DNA of 64,000 bases from Epiperipatus broadwayi (GCA_028023455.1 JAQFVV010000037.1:1860001-1924000), one strand, 5' to 3'. Shown: positions 36,388 through 48,199, counted from the stretch's first letter. Notes: generated by a model not told the origin, from the sequence alone. Translations and numbers: made by a program.

Positions 36388-36793
36388 GAAGAGGACCCAG
36401 AATGCTTCTTGTCTTGTTCCTGCAGAGATTGAATTGGTAACACCTGAATTGTTAGTTCAATTTCAAAATAAAAATTCTAGATTACAAGTTTACCTAATGG
36501 TGACCAAAAAGAAAATATTGGGGTAAAAACCTAACATATCAGGCTCAAAGGCTCAAACCCCTAATTACCACTAACTGCTACTGCTACCCTTAACAATAAA
36601 CAAAATGCCTCTCTGGATTAAAACAATCACCAACTTCAGAACCATGAACCCGATCTTCATCAAACGAAGACTGTGTAATAAATCAAAGAAAAGGAAACCT
36701 CGCGATGGATCATATACTTAGTTACCTGTGATAATCCAAACTACCAAAAGTAAAAAAATATATTCTTCCATGAATTTCCCAGGATGTGCAGGT

Positions 36794-37072
36794 AATAAAA
36801 GAAATTTATGTATTGATTTGCTATTTATAATAAGAAACTAAGAAAGAAAATATTAACCAATTCTAAAGACTTATGTATGAAAATTCAATAAAAGAAATTT
36901 ATGTATTGATTTGTTATTTATAATAAAAAACTAAGAAAGAAATTATTAACCAGTTCTATAGACTTGTGTATGAGAATTCAATAAAAGAAATTTATGTATT
37001 GATTTGCTATTTATAATAAGAAACTAAAAAAGAAATTATTAACCGATTCTATAGACTTGTGTATGAGAATTC
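36794..37072. repeat. Three 93-bp tandem units in the 5' LTR
   Basis: Units at 36794-36886, 36887-36979 and 36980-37072, each starting AATAAAAGAAATTTATGTAT and ending GAATTC or AAATTC. The 3' LTR has a single unit at about 42393-42486, so the triplication arose after insertion. Confidence 0.9.
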
Positions 37073-38005
37073 AATAAAACTTTTTTTTACGATTTTACTT
37101 GCAGATACTAATTATCGCTATTAGAGATTGAGGTCATGCTGAAAATTCAATGAAGTGGCCTCGAGTAGTAATAATGAAACAAATAGAAAAGTAGTGGAAG
37201 GGAAATCTCTTTCTATCAATCTTCACTATTTGACTTATTTATAAATAATAAATATTTGAAAGAATATTGTGTGCATAGGTGACAAATCAAAATGGCAGAG
37301 CTTCAACTATATTTATGTTAATGGGTTAAGGGTTAAATTACCTTATATTTTTTTATGTGATTAAAAAATAATAAATGTCATTTGGAATAGTGTTTAATAA
37401 ATCTGATTCAATAATTAAACCATATGTAGAAATCTTGTTGTGGTATTTTTCCTTAATGTGTATTTTATGTATACCTGGGTCTCATTTTATGCAGTAACTA
37501 GGTTCTTTAACCCTTAAACCACTAATTATATTATTGGTTGTATGAGGTAAAAATCAAATCTTTTAATTGGCCAACTCACAAACTGAAGACAAAGCCTATT
37601 GTTAAAACATATTCGCCTATAATATTAAATTCAACTCAGATACGTTTATAAAAAGTATATTACTAATTTTTCAGGTTATGAAGAGAACGAAAGTTCTTTC
37701 AAAAATAAATTGCTATTTATTTATTCTAAAATATTCAATTTCGGCAACATAAAAGCTATAATATAAACAAAAAGGTCGACTTTTACGTTATAGAAAAGTA
37801 AATATTTCTTTTTACTAAATCTTAAATATTTTTACTAAAATCTTCAATATTTTTCGAAAATAATTTTGTTTTTTTAGTATTCTCTCTGAAAATAATTTTA
37901 ATTTCTCAAAATATTCTTTTATAATAATTTAAATCATATTCGAAATGAAAATCTCAGCGTTTTTCTTTATTTTCTTTGATCAGGCGGTTTCTTTGTTCTT
38001 TCCAG

Positions 38006-38250
38006 CCAATCAGAATGTCTTTTTCGGCTGAGAGCATGCTAAGAACCAATCACAAGTAATGTTCTTTCTTTGTTTAGGTTTAAATGCATTTTTTTTTATT
38101 TTTTACTTGTAAAATAATTCGGAAGAGGGCACCATCTTACAGAACTTTTAAAAACCTATTCAATACCTGTCTAGCGAATATTTTAGCATAAGAACTGGCA
38201 GAGTTAGAGTGACGTCAGATGTCGATGAGGAGCTTCATAAGAGGCGGGAA
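38006..38250 (+). promoter_or_regulatory. Promoter-like motif cluster inside the DNA element
   Basis: CCAAT at 38006-38010 and 38046-38050, a perfect palindromic CRE TGACGTCA at 38210-38217, and GGCGGGAA (E2F-like) at 38243-38250, in a stretch less AT-rich than the rest of the element. The motifs are as seen; their activity is inference. Confidence 0.35.
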
Positions 38251-39279
38251 AAGGGTTAGAAAATGTGCACAAAATAAATTGCACAAAAATAGACTTAACT
38301 TACCTTGAGTCACATAAAAGCAAAGCAACAATGTAAAATTACTTTAAAATTCACTTAAAAAAAATAAGAAAATAAAATATAACTAATAAAAAATTTCAAA
38401 TTTGAAAAAAATTGTTACAAGACAAGTTTTTTTTACTTTTTTTATTAACTACAATATTTAATTTTATTCAAAACAATATTTTTATGTGTAATTTACATTT
38501 TTTTCATACATGTACGGTATTTTAATCATTATTGCTATTTGAGACATACGATTCATCATGATGTAATGTGATATGTGAGGTACTGTAGCTTCTCCTTAAA
38601 TGAAGTCAAGAGGAAATACAACTAAAATGTTTTCCAATCACTGTTGATCTTTCCCATTTTGCTAAGCGATCTAAAATTGAGATTTTTGTTTCCGAAAAAA
38701 TTAATTTTCTTGGGTGTTTTTTTCTCTCCGTTAGAGTAAACTAAAAATTTAAAATAAAAATAAGAACTTAGACTTACGATAATAAAAAGACACTGACTCA
38801 CCACTGCTGGGCAAAATTTAACAATTAAAAATTAAATTCTTATTTTTGTCTTTAATTTTTTAATTTTCAATTCCATTTACAAATCAAATTTCATTGTTTC
38901 ACATCACCTTAATTTCAGATCACGTTATGTAATTTTTAAATTGTTATTTATAATTAAAAATCAGATTTTAATTGTCAAATTTAATTGTGCCCACCACTGT
39001 TACTCACCTTTTAAAAATAACCTTGTGGACACTAAATGATTAATTGATTAAGTACTCTTTTTATAAAAAGCAAAAATAAAAGGTGATTTAAAATGCAAAA
39101 ACAACAACATATATAGTATTTTTCATCTGTAACCTTTGAACAGATTTACATTATAATTTTGTAAAATTTAATGTTTGTATATAAACAGGGAAATGGAAAA
39201 TCCTGATTTTAAGTGAATTATGAACTTCTTTATTGCATAAAATCTATTAAAGTATTATCATAAAGTGCTGATAATATTG

Positions 39280-39405
39280 AAATTATTAGATGGAAGTCGA
39301 ACTCCATTAATGCGCTATTACTTTAAATATGACGTGAGTGCATGAAATTTATAATATTTAAAGTAATAGCACATTATCGGAGCTCAACTTCTGATCTAAT
39401 AATTT
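39280..39405. repeat. Internal palindrome of the DNA element
   Basis: AAATTATTAGATGGAAGTCG with following sequence (39280-39330) is the imperfect reverse complement of 39354-39405 (arms about 51 bp, loop 23 bases, roughly 85% paired). Confidence 0.7.
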
Positions 39406-39886
39406 TTATCGCATAAAAGAAAAACGCATACAAAGATATTAAGAAATATAAATTGCATAACTTCAAATTCGCATTAAATAAATCCGCATAAAATAAATCT
39501 GCATAAAATGAGACCTGAGTATTATGAAATCCTTATTCTCATTCATGTATACTCTCAGCTGTGATGCCCCTGGCTTGAGTCTGAGCTAGCTGATAGTCAA
39601 AACCTCTCTCACATGTTCTTAAGAGAGTGGCTGTTATTGGTAATATATTCACTTCATGTAATTCTTATTTTTTTATAAAACTGGCACTTGGAATTCTAGT
39701 GATGTCCATAAATGCGCATTGGGAATCTATTAGAGTTACTGAGAATGCATTTATAAGATGTTCATATCAATTAGTGATTAAATCAAAAATAGTTTTGATT
39801 AAATATATATGTAAGCACATAAGTTTAGGGTTGAAAATATATCAGCTGAGAATAAGTATTATTAGTAGTGGGAGGTCTTGTTACAA

Positions 39887-39904
39887 TGACACCCAACATG
39901 GGGC
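39887..39904 (+). promoter_or_regulatory. Primer binding site, tRNA-Lys type
   Basis: TGACACCCAACATGGGGC begins one base after the 5' LTR. It matches the known tRNA-Lys(1,2) primer site at 15 of 18 positions. All three differences are G-to-A, two of them in positions that would be CpG. Confidence 0.7.
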
Positions 39905-40098
39905 TTCAAAGAGAAGTAGAGGAGGGATGGGGAATGATACAGAAAAATACAGAGATAATTTCAGGGTTGGAACTGGATCATAACACATATATGGTTTCTA
40001 AATCTGCTCGTTTTCTAGAAAAAATAACATGCACCAATACCCAGTTTTTGCATTATAAAGTTAGTGTTATTTGTTAGCAGAATTCGGTTATATATATA

Positions 40099-41220
40099 GT
40101 GGAGACAGAAATGCATTTAGATTCATATAGAGGGGAATCTATTTTAATGAGGTTTCGAAAATCAAATAAAGGGGGAAACAAAATCCTACATGGGAAGGCT
40201 AGTGAAATGGTAGTAGAGGCTAATAGGGAAGCAGTGCAGAGGGGTGGGGGAATGGAATCTGAGGCATTTAATCAAAAATAAGAAACAAAAGGAAAGAGTT
40301 TATGAAAACATGGGCACAAAAGAAAATGGACCAACAAAAAGGGGATCAGGAAGACCTTTTGGAATGGATTTTGGGGAAACTAGAAAGTCTGAAGGTTAGA
40401 TTCAAAAAATTAGAAAAAGGGAATTAGTAGGATAGAACACAAAGTAGATATTAAAAATGAAAATAATTCAGGGGAACAGGAAGATGAAGGTACAGAAGGC
40501 TTAAGTATGGAGAGCAGGGGTGACAGAAGCAAGGCACTTAATTAAACCCACAGGAAAACTGGCAGCAGTGATAGGCTATACAGTGATGTAAGGGAATGCA
40601 AACTAATTCCTAAGAATCCAGTCATTCACTAGTAGGATAAGGGAGGCAACCATAGAGCATATACACAGTTTGAGAAGATACTTTATAGTGTTTCCATTGC
40701 AGAGGAAAGTAAGATAACTATTGCATGAAGCAAACTCACAGGCAATGCTCAATCATGGTGGGATGCGCTGTTCCAACAGCTGACAACTTTTGAAGATTAC
40801 CAGAAAGAAGTGAGAGGCTTTTGATCTGAGGACAGGAAGAAGTTGACACGGTATCAAATTAAGCAAGAAAAGTTTTAAGGAAGGTTATGGCGAGAGTTAT
40901 TCATGGTCTTTTTACAGGCAGGTAGCTAGACTGCAGTCATTGGTAACATGCAATCTGACAGCCATATATTCCACATTGTAAGACACAGCATGCCCATGAG
41001 AGTGGAACAGATGATATTGGGAGCAGGGAAAGCATCCATTGAAGAGATTTTCAAGTTGCTCAATGCCATTGACATGAGCTTGTATGACTGTGGGGGGCAT
41101 CATGAGATGATAAAAGAAAATGGAGAGCTAAGAATGAAAATGGAGACTCTTCCAAAATGGAGAGAAGACCATCTGAGAAGCCAAACTTCAGAGCAGAATG
41201 AAAAGCAGATGGACACCTGA
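40099..41220 (+). pseudogene. Gag-like remnant of the long-LTR element
   Basis: Broken coding sequence in the interior. 40099-40281 is a charged segment (60 codons). 40729-40815 reads SKLTGNAQSWWDALFQQLTT and on to a stop, with a WWD block typical of the capsid-like core of retrotransposon Gag. 40948-41220 continues in another frame with MRVEQMILGAGKASIEEIFK and LLNAIDMSLYD, again like the C-terminal half of such a domain. No zinc knuckle or pol motif is visible before the polypurine tract. Stops and frameshifts make it non-functional. Confidence 0.6.
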
Positions 41221-41315
41221 GGCAAGGTAGAAATATCAGCAAAGAGATAGGTAAGTAAATAAAAAATTGTAAAAGAGAGCCATTCAAAATATGCAAGAGG
41301 TATTTGAAGGCTTTT

Positions 41316-41326
41316 GAAGGAGGGGG
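41316..41326 (+). promoter_or_regulatory. Polypurine tract of the long-LTR element
   Basis: GAAGGAGGGGG, followed by TAT and the 3' LTR start at 41330, in the place expected for the plus-strand primer. Confidence 0.8.
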
Positions 41327-41450
41327 TATTGTGACAGAATGGGTTTGAACTCAGTCACAACAAGTATAAAAGGTGGAGGTCATTATACATATATGTAGTC
41401 ATGGTATATATAGATTTAATTATTATATTACATGGTGGTGATTGTATAAA

Positions 41451-41540
41451 TGCACAGATATAATGAAGGGAGGAGTGGGATGCACAGATATAATGAAGGG
41501 AGGAGTGGGATGCACAGATATAAAGAAGGGAGGAGTGGGA
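41451..41540. repeat. Three 30-bp tandem units in the 3' LTR
   Basis: Units start TGCACAGATATAATGAAGGG at 41451, 41481 and 41511; only one base differs in the third. The 5' LTR has a single diverged equivalent (about 36128), so the expansion is private to this LTR. Confidence 0.9.
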
Positions 41541-41626
41541 TGCTCTGTCATTTCACAATGGTATGTATGTGCATGTTATAAACGCATATATAAATGGGTT
41601 TGATGGTTGGAGAGATAAAAAATAAA

Positions 41627-41998
41627 GTTTTATTTCACTTGCATTATAAAAGCATAGAAATTTCCAACAGAAATTGATTTTTGCTTTCTTTTGTTATTAC
41701 AAGAAAAACAGATGATGATAAAAGCTTTCACACTTTGACTAATTTTAGGTGGAAATTGGAGAAACAGGAAGTGCAGATCTAGTGAAGTTTCTAGAATGAA
41801 TGGAGGAGGCTAGGTTTTATTTCACTTGCATTATAAAAGTCTAGAAATTTCCATCAGAAATGGATTTTTGCTTTTTTTGTTATTACAAGAAAAGCAGGTG
41901 ATAAAAGCTTTCACCGACTAAAATCTGGTTAGGCAGAAATTGGAGAAACAGGAAGTGCAGATCTAGTGAAGTTTCTAGAATGAATGGAGTGGGCTATA
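41627..41998. repeat. 187-bp tandem duplication in the 3' LTR
   Basis: GTTTTATTTCACTTGCATTA starts at 41627 and again at 41814. Both copies run through GGAGAAACAGGAAGTGCAGA to GAATGGAGxxGGCTA. The second copy leads into the TATA box. The 5' LTR has one copy of the shared part. Confidence 0.85.
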
Positions 41999-42002
41999 AA
42001 AG
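41995..42002 (+). promoter_or_regulatory. TATA box of the 3' LTR
   Basis: TATAAAAG in the same context as 36380-36387. In a 3' LTR it could drive readout into flanking DNA. Confidence 0.55.
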
Positions 42003-43177
42003 GAAGGGACCCAGAATGCCCTTGTCTTGTTCCTGCACAGATTGAATTGGTAACACAGCAGAATTGTTAGTTCAATTTAAAAAAAATCCAAGATTACAAG
42101 TTTATCTAATGGTGACCAAAAAGGAAATGTTGGGGTAAAAACTTAACATATCAGGCTCAAAGCTTTAATTTCCACTAACTGCTGCTAAACTTAACAATAA
42201 ACAAGATGCCTCTCTGGGCTAAAACAATCACCAATGTCAAAACCATGAAGCGGATCCTCATTAAATGAAGACTGTATAATAAATCAAAGAATGTGAAACC
42301 TCGCAATGGATCATATACTTTGTTACCTGTGATAATCCAAACTATCAAAAGTAAAAGGTATATTCTTTCACAAATTCCCTGGGGATGTGCAGGTAATAAA
42401 AGAACTTTATGTATTGATTTGCTATTTATGATAAGAAACTAAGAAAGAAATTATTAATCGATTCTATAGACTTGTGTATGGGAATTCAATAAAACTTTTT
42501 TTTAAGACTTTACTTGCAGATACTAATTATCACTATTAGAGATTGAGCTCATGCTGGAAATTCAATGAAGTGGCCTCGAGAAGTAATAAATAAACAAATA
42601 GAAAAGTAGTGGGGGAAATCTCTTTCTATCAATCTTCACTATTTGACTTATTTATAAATAATAAATATTTGAAAAAATGTTGCATGCATATGTGACAAAC
42701 CAAAATGGCAGAGCTTTAACTATATTTATGTTAGCAGGTTAAGGATTAAATTATATATTTTATGTGATTAGAATAATAATTATTTGGAATAGCGTTTAAT
42801 AAATCTGGTTCAATAATGAAACCGTATGTAGAAATCTTGTGATATTTTTTCTTTGTATTTTATGCATTATTGAAATTCTTACTCTCATTTATGTCTAATC
42901 ACAGCCATGACACCACCTGACCTAGTTGATGATCAAAATCTCTCTCACATGTTCTTAAGACAGTGGCTGTTGATTGGTGCTTTGAATCCTAGTGATGTCC
43001 ATAATTACACATTGGGAATCTATTAGAGTTACTGAGAACAAATTTATAAGACACTCATATCAATTAGTGATTAAATCAAAAAAGTTTTGATTAAATACAT
43101 ATGTAAGCACATATGTTTAGGGTTGAAAGTGTATCAGGTGAGAATAAGTATTATTAGTGGTGGGGGGTTTTGTTACA

Positions 43178-44112
43178 ATATATATTAATCATGCAGAATA
43201 CATATAATAAATAAATTAGTATAATAATAAATAAAAATAGTTACATGCAACATAATTAAAGTAATAAATATTTTTAAAACATAGATGAGATATGAGCAAT
43301 ATCTAGTAAGTAAGCAGTAACAAAAGAATTAAACAATTTAACATTATTGTTAATAAATAGTGTATGATCACATTGCAAATTAAATTAATGGCAAATGAAA
43401 AATTAGCGATGAATACTTTACAATATAAAAAGGAACGAGGATGATATATGTGAATAATCAATCTATATTTATAATACTTAACAATAGTCAATAAGTCTAC
43501 CAATAATAATAATGATGATAGCAATTACAACTCATTAAACTCCATTAATGAGCAATGACGGATTTCTGACAAATAATGCAATCTCAATCAATAATGTTAC
43601 TCATCAATTAGAGATCTATTTTATTTACCATTAATATAATCACTCATTTAAAATCCAATTAGTCACTGCTCCTTTCTCAGTGGATTTTGCAATAATAGCC
43701 AATCTAGATTATATTTATTATTTAATACAATGCAAATAAAACAATAAGTATAAAATTGCTATTACATTTTACTCACAAAGTTACAAGATTACAAGACAAA
43801 AAAGTATCCCTGTACAAAAATGGATATTATTTACATACAATTTCACAAAACATAAAGTATGTTACTAGGTTGACAAGTCTCTTAGTCCTTGCTGAAGAAC
43901 TGCACAAAAGAATTACATATTTTAGACCATAGCAGATTGTAATCAACTTACAAATAAAGAAAACTTACACAATCACATGTGATCTTTTGAAAGAAGGCAT
44001 TAGTACAAAAAACAAACACTTCACACTTGATCAAGACAATCTAAGTCAAATATCTACATCAAGAATCCCAGCTGCATTAAAAAATTGTGACCATTCCTGT
44101 TACCAGTGGGAA
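43178..44112. other. Non-coding AT-rich flank
   Basis: No gene supported. Its first 80 bases match the left flank (35830-35920), as noted for the insertion site. Confidence 0.4.
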
Positions 44113-44437
44113 TATGTAAAAGTCTCTATACTTATTGCCACTCAGTACAAGCCACAATAAATCAATGGATGCCAGAATTGGCTTGTGCTATAAAACCCCC
44201 ATCTAATGCCTACTCATCCAATCTCTTCAGACTAGTTTCCGGTTTGTGGCTCTCATCAGTGAGGAGTCTTGGATCTGAAAAACTAGTCTGGGGAGATTGG
44301 ATGGGGGTTTTTATGCACAAGCCTTCCAACATCCATTGAATACTCTGGCTTGTACTGAGTTGCAATACGTATAGAAAGTTTTGCCTGTTTTAATAACAGT
44401 TATAAGCAAGCATAAGAAATGGTAATCACATTATGTT
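44113..44437. mobile_element. Foldback/MITE element
   Basis: Arms at about 44113-44238 and 44280-44391 (CCAATCTCTTCAGACTAGTT against AACTAGTCTGGGGAGATTGG at the inner ends) with a loop of about 41 bases. The right side continues with TTTTGCCTGTTTTAATAACA and the family terminus. The open frame at 44106-44339 runs through the arms and is not a gene. Confidence 0.75.
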
Positions 44438-45775
44438 TAATGGTAATATACTTACTTTAATCTAAACACACTTTAAAGACGTATCATTGAAAGAAAAAAT
44501 ATTGAAACCATTTTATAATTATTTCAGGGCTACAGATGAAGACTTTTTATGAAGCTTAGAGAAAATGCCTAGATATTGCCACCCAGAATCATCATCATAC
44601 CAATGTTTGTATTTGTACATTAAGAACACCAATACCTTTGCAATAAAACCAAAACAAAGTTTGAAGGTAATTCAATTTTTGTCGAACATGAGAGAAACAC
44701 TGGACATGCTTTTCTACCTACCACAGCCAGTGTCGTTTGCTCTGAAACAAACGACACCAAATGTAAAGTTAGGGAAGCTTACTTCATTGTGGCTGACCCA
44801 TCGGCAATCAACAGAAGAGAGGCCTGCTATTCCCTATCTCGTAAATGGTCCATGTAACATCTGCACATAAGTTTGCATAAAATTTGCATAATTTTACAGT
44901 TATTAACAGAATAACTCGCCATGAATATGGGACTGTAGACTGTCCCAAAAACGCTTGGCGGTAAAAATTTTGATAATTTCATGACAATTTATTAATAGCT
45001 TCATTACCTGTGTGCAGAGCACATATATATATATATATTAATTTATTAAGAACATAGCTAATTTTCTGTGAAGGAATATATATAAAATTTTGAATTATCA
45101 TCAAATAGCAATTATTACACTCATGAATAAATATGTAAGATCATCTACAATCCAAAATATAAGGCTTATATCTCAAAAGCTCATTAGAAATCAGATTGCT
45201 TGAAAAAATAACAAAATGGAGCTATACTTTTACCACTATTGTCTTAGTACAATGTAAAATGTAAACAAATATAGCCCAGTGACAGTATAGCTTGAAATAA
45301 AAACAGTTTTTGATTCACTACTGATATTCTCAGACAATTAATGGGAAAAAATTACAACTAAATCTATTCTATATGTACTTACAAATTTTTCTTAAATACA
45401 AAAATATCTCTTTCATTTAAACTATACTAATTGATATAACAAAAAAATCGCTTCATACTTTTCTGTTTATGATATATATAAACTCAATCCTCAGCAACAT
45501 AGAAAAACATCTTCCAGCTAATCACACATTCTCATTGGGTCATAGTATAGTCTGCACATCATACATAAATAACATCACATTGACATCATATTGTTTTTCT
45601 AACAATACAAATGTAAAAAATCAAATTCATACATTAACAAAGATCATAAAGAAATTGATAAACGTTCACAAACTTTTCAACTTTGCTAAATCATGTGCAA
45701 CAAATGCATTCTAAGGCAATCACATTTGGAATTCCCATACATTTCGATGGTATGGCTATGTGAATGCAAATGCAA
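44438..45775. other. Spacer with a less AT-rich block
   Basis: 44520-44880 is GC-richer than average and open in more than one frame (44565-44870 plus, 101 codons), without a recognised domain. It contains a 10-bp hairpin (GTGTCGTTTG / CAAACGACAC, about 44730-44757). A decayed gene or transposon fragment is possible. 45469-45714 is another short open frame without recognisable content. Confidence 0.3.
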
Positions 45776-46776
45776 GTAACACAGTAGAAACTTCATATAA
45801 TACTGCCACTCAATGGAAGTTACAGTAATCAATGAATGTTAAAAGATTAGTGCGTTAAAATCATTATACTCATTCAACATCCCTAATCCACAGGGTAGTT
45901 TCTAACTTATGGTTTTCATTAGTAAGGAGCCTTGAATTTGAGATTACTGCCCCTAGATCTTTGGATCTAATGCATCCCTCCGATATCTATATTTTATCAT
46001 TTTAGTTACCTATAAAGCTATGAGCCCAAAAATAAAAACACAATAATGTTTTTAGTCTAAACAAAACAAATTAGCTTGTTTAGTCATACAAATCGGAACC
46101 CAGTTCAGTATCTATATATTTTAGTGTCTTTGTTTTTTTAATAATTATAGTCACCAACATCCTTTAGCTACGATTGACAATGAACCACTATAACTTTACA
46201 TTATCATTATTTCTTATATTTACACAATCTGTTAATAAAGTAACAACTTTTTCCATATAACATTGCCACCTAGTGGAATCCATAAAAAACACTGGACACT
46301 AGAAGGTTAATGCATCAATATCGCTATCTAGTGCCTACTTATCCAATATACCAGACTATTTTCTAGCTTATGACTTGCATTAGTGATTAATCTTGGATCT
46401 GAGAGCACTGCAAATTGATCTTTGAATCTAATGCACCCCTCCAGCAGTGAATTTTTACCTTTATAGTTAACTATAAATCTATGATCTCAAAATAAAAACA
46501 CGTTTTTAATCTAAGCTAATTTTCTTATTAAAAAGTAAAATGTGTCTGCTGGACAGATGCATTAGATCCAAAAATCTAGGCACAGTACTCTCAGATTAAA
46601 CACTCCTCATTATGAAAACAATGTTAGAAATTAGTTTGAGGGCATTGGATGAGCAAGCAATAAATAAGGATTTTAATGCACTAATAATATTTCAGCATCC
46701 ATTGATTACTATGGTGCACTAGATGGCAATATTATATGGGGAAAGTTGTTACTGTATTAACAGATTGTGCAAGCAT
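45776..46776. mobile_element. Foldback/MITE cluster at the left border of the triplication
   Basis: A forward copy starts at about 45785 (TAATACTGCCACTCAATGGA) and runs to 46225. A foldback follows at 46226-46776: the left end CACAATCTGTTAATAAAG pairs with the right end TGTATTAACAGATTGTG, and the arms contain GCCACCTAGTGGAATCCAT against ATCCATTGATTACTATGG. No coding capacity. Confidence 0.65.
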
Positions 46777-47005
46777 AAAACATGTGATCTTATAGTACAA
46801 AATAAATTTCCAGTGTTACTAGAACAAACCACATTCTTTTCAAAATTGTATCTATCATCATATTCCAGAGTAGTTCTCATAAACATGCTTATCATTACCA
46901 AAGACTACAAATTACTTAATCACATTTTTCACAAAATCATTCATATCAAGTGTTTATTTACTTCTTCATTTTACTCAGAAAATTAGAATTTCATAATACT
47001 AAAAA

Positions 47006-47115
47006 TTCCTTAGGATTACATTCAATATATATATATATATGTATAGAATATAAAAATCAATTCCTTAGGATTACATTCAATATATATATATATATGTATA
47101 GAATATAAAAATCAA
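47006..47115. repeat. 55-bp perfect tandem duplication in copy 1
   Basis: TTCCTTAGGATTACATTCAA begins at 47006 and again at 47061, including the (TA)n run and TATAGAATATAAAAATCAA. Copies 2 and 3 have a single unit. Confidence 0.9.
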
Positions 47116-48199
47116 TTACCCTTGTTAGATCATCCATGACAAGATTATTCCCATATTTCAAAATTAGTCCTTAATAAGCCTATATACAATATATCTTCAC
47201 ACAATTCTAGCACCAATTGACTTAATGCAAACATTAAAATAATTTTCCCAAAAGCCAAATGGTACCATTGGAAAATACATGCTCTTCTATATTCAAACAC
47301 AAATGAAGATGCAGTTTCTCCAATGCTTGCATTAATAATAAGAAATTGATAGGATTTAAGTATTGGACTTTTGAATGACAATATTTTGATTTTATATTCA
47401 AAATAAATATATGAGTTTTGCTCATCCTATTCTTCCTTAGATATAAGAAAAACCTTATCAACAGAAAAATTATATGTGAACTGTATTATAGGAAGAAGTT
47501 AATTAAAAATGTTTTGTTTGAGTGTCATTCAAACATCACAAAATACATCTAAAAACAATATCACAATAAAATCTATAATTAAATTATTTCCAAAGGTACC
47601 CCAAAATTTGCAGAAATTCATACTACTTCTTTTTATAACAGATAGAAGAAGATAGACACTAAATAATTACCCCACTAAATATATTTGAAATTACATGGTT
47701 TCTTATACATCAGTTGTCTAACTTATAAGGAGATATTATAATGATGTTCACTATTTAAATGTTAATATACATTGACTATGATACAGTATGTTCACAATGT
47801 GTAATGTTTTTTTCCTTTATTCTATCAAAGTGTAGTAATGTGTAGTAATTAACACAATGCAGAATTGATTGAGTGATATGAATTGAATTTTATATCTAAT
47901 TTGTAATATCATAAGAATTGTCAATAAAGTTCCTTTTGAAACATCATCATTATCATAATTTTATTTCAATTTTATTTAAGTACAAAACAAGTAATAGTCA
48001 ATTATAGAATGCACATTTTTTATAACAATAATAAAAAAAGAATTATAATTGACAAGGTGATAAAAAGATATGGAGAAAAAGAAAAAAAAAAGAATAACTT
48101 GAAAGGAAAGAAAGAATATGTGTACGGTTAATGAAATTAAAAATTATATTTTAGTTTTAGAGTTATGCTGAATTGACTAAAATCAAAATGAATATTGTT

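Larger units (their letters stand above)
37473..39519. mobile_element. 2-kb DNA element with terminal inverted repeats, inside the 5' LTR
   Basis: The left end ACCTGGGTCTCATTTTATGC and the right end (GCATAAAATGAGACCTGAG) are inverted repeats with a strictly shared core GTCTCATTTTATGCAG. TAT flanks both ends (37470-37472 and 39520-39522), so the target duplication is 2-3 bp. The 3' LTR near 42861 keeps the uninterrupted sequence and acts as an empty site. The interior has no transposase frame, so it is non-autonomous. It holds a cluster of promoter-like motifs (38006-38250) and an internal palindrome (39280-39405). The superfamily is not assigned. Confidence 0.8.
36001..39885 (+). repeat. 5' LTR, interrupted by a DNA transposon
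   Basis: LTR sequence at 36001-37472 and 39523-39885, split by the element at 37473-39519. It contains a TATA box (36380), three 93-bp tandem units and AATAAA at 37073. It ends GTTACA at 39885, followed after one base by the primer site. Confidence 0.82.
36001..43177 (+). mobile_element. Long-LTR retroelement without pol (non-autonomous)
   Basis: Two related LTRs begin TGTGACAGAATGGG and end TTACA: 36001-39885 (5', enlarged by a 2-kb insertion) and 41330-43177 (3', 1848 bp). After removing the insertion the 5' LTR is about 1835 bp. The interior is only about 1.44 kb (39886-41329). It starts with a primer-site-like sequence and ends with a purine tract next to the 3' LTR, so orientation is plus. 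Only gag-like remnants are visible; no protease, RT or integrase. The LTRs look about 85-90% alike, so the insertion is old. Target duplication cannot be read because the insertion lies in (TA)n. Long LTRs with a short interior and no pol suggest a non-autonomous derivative of an LTR retrotransposon. Confidence 0.82.
41330..43177 (+). repeat. 3' LTR of the long-LTR element
   Basis: 1848 bp, TGTGACAGAATGGG to GTTACA. It keeps the TATA box (41995) and the uninterrupted target site of the DNA element, and has its own private tandem expansions. Confidence 0.85.

Noticed and set aside
36794-37072. CRISPR-like array
   Set aside because: 93-bp units abut directly with no spacers, in an LTR of a eukaryotic element.
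39868-40077. 69-codon frame at the LTR/primer-site junction
   Set aside because: It starts inside the LTR and runs through the primer site; not a plausible gag start.
44565-44870. 101-codon open frame in a GC-richer block, considered as a host exon
   Set aside because: Other frames on the same block are also largely open, no domain is recognised, and foldback elements lie beside it. Kept only as a note in the spacer entry.
47234-47461. Minus-strand frame resembling 53707-53913, considered as a conserved small protein
   Set aside because: Similarity is explained by the tandem unit, and copy 3 has an in-frame stop (near 59920). No sign of selection on the protein.
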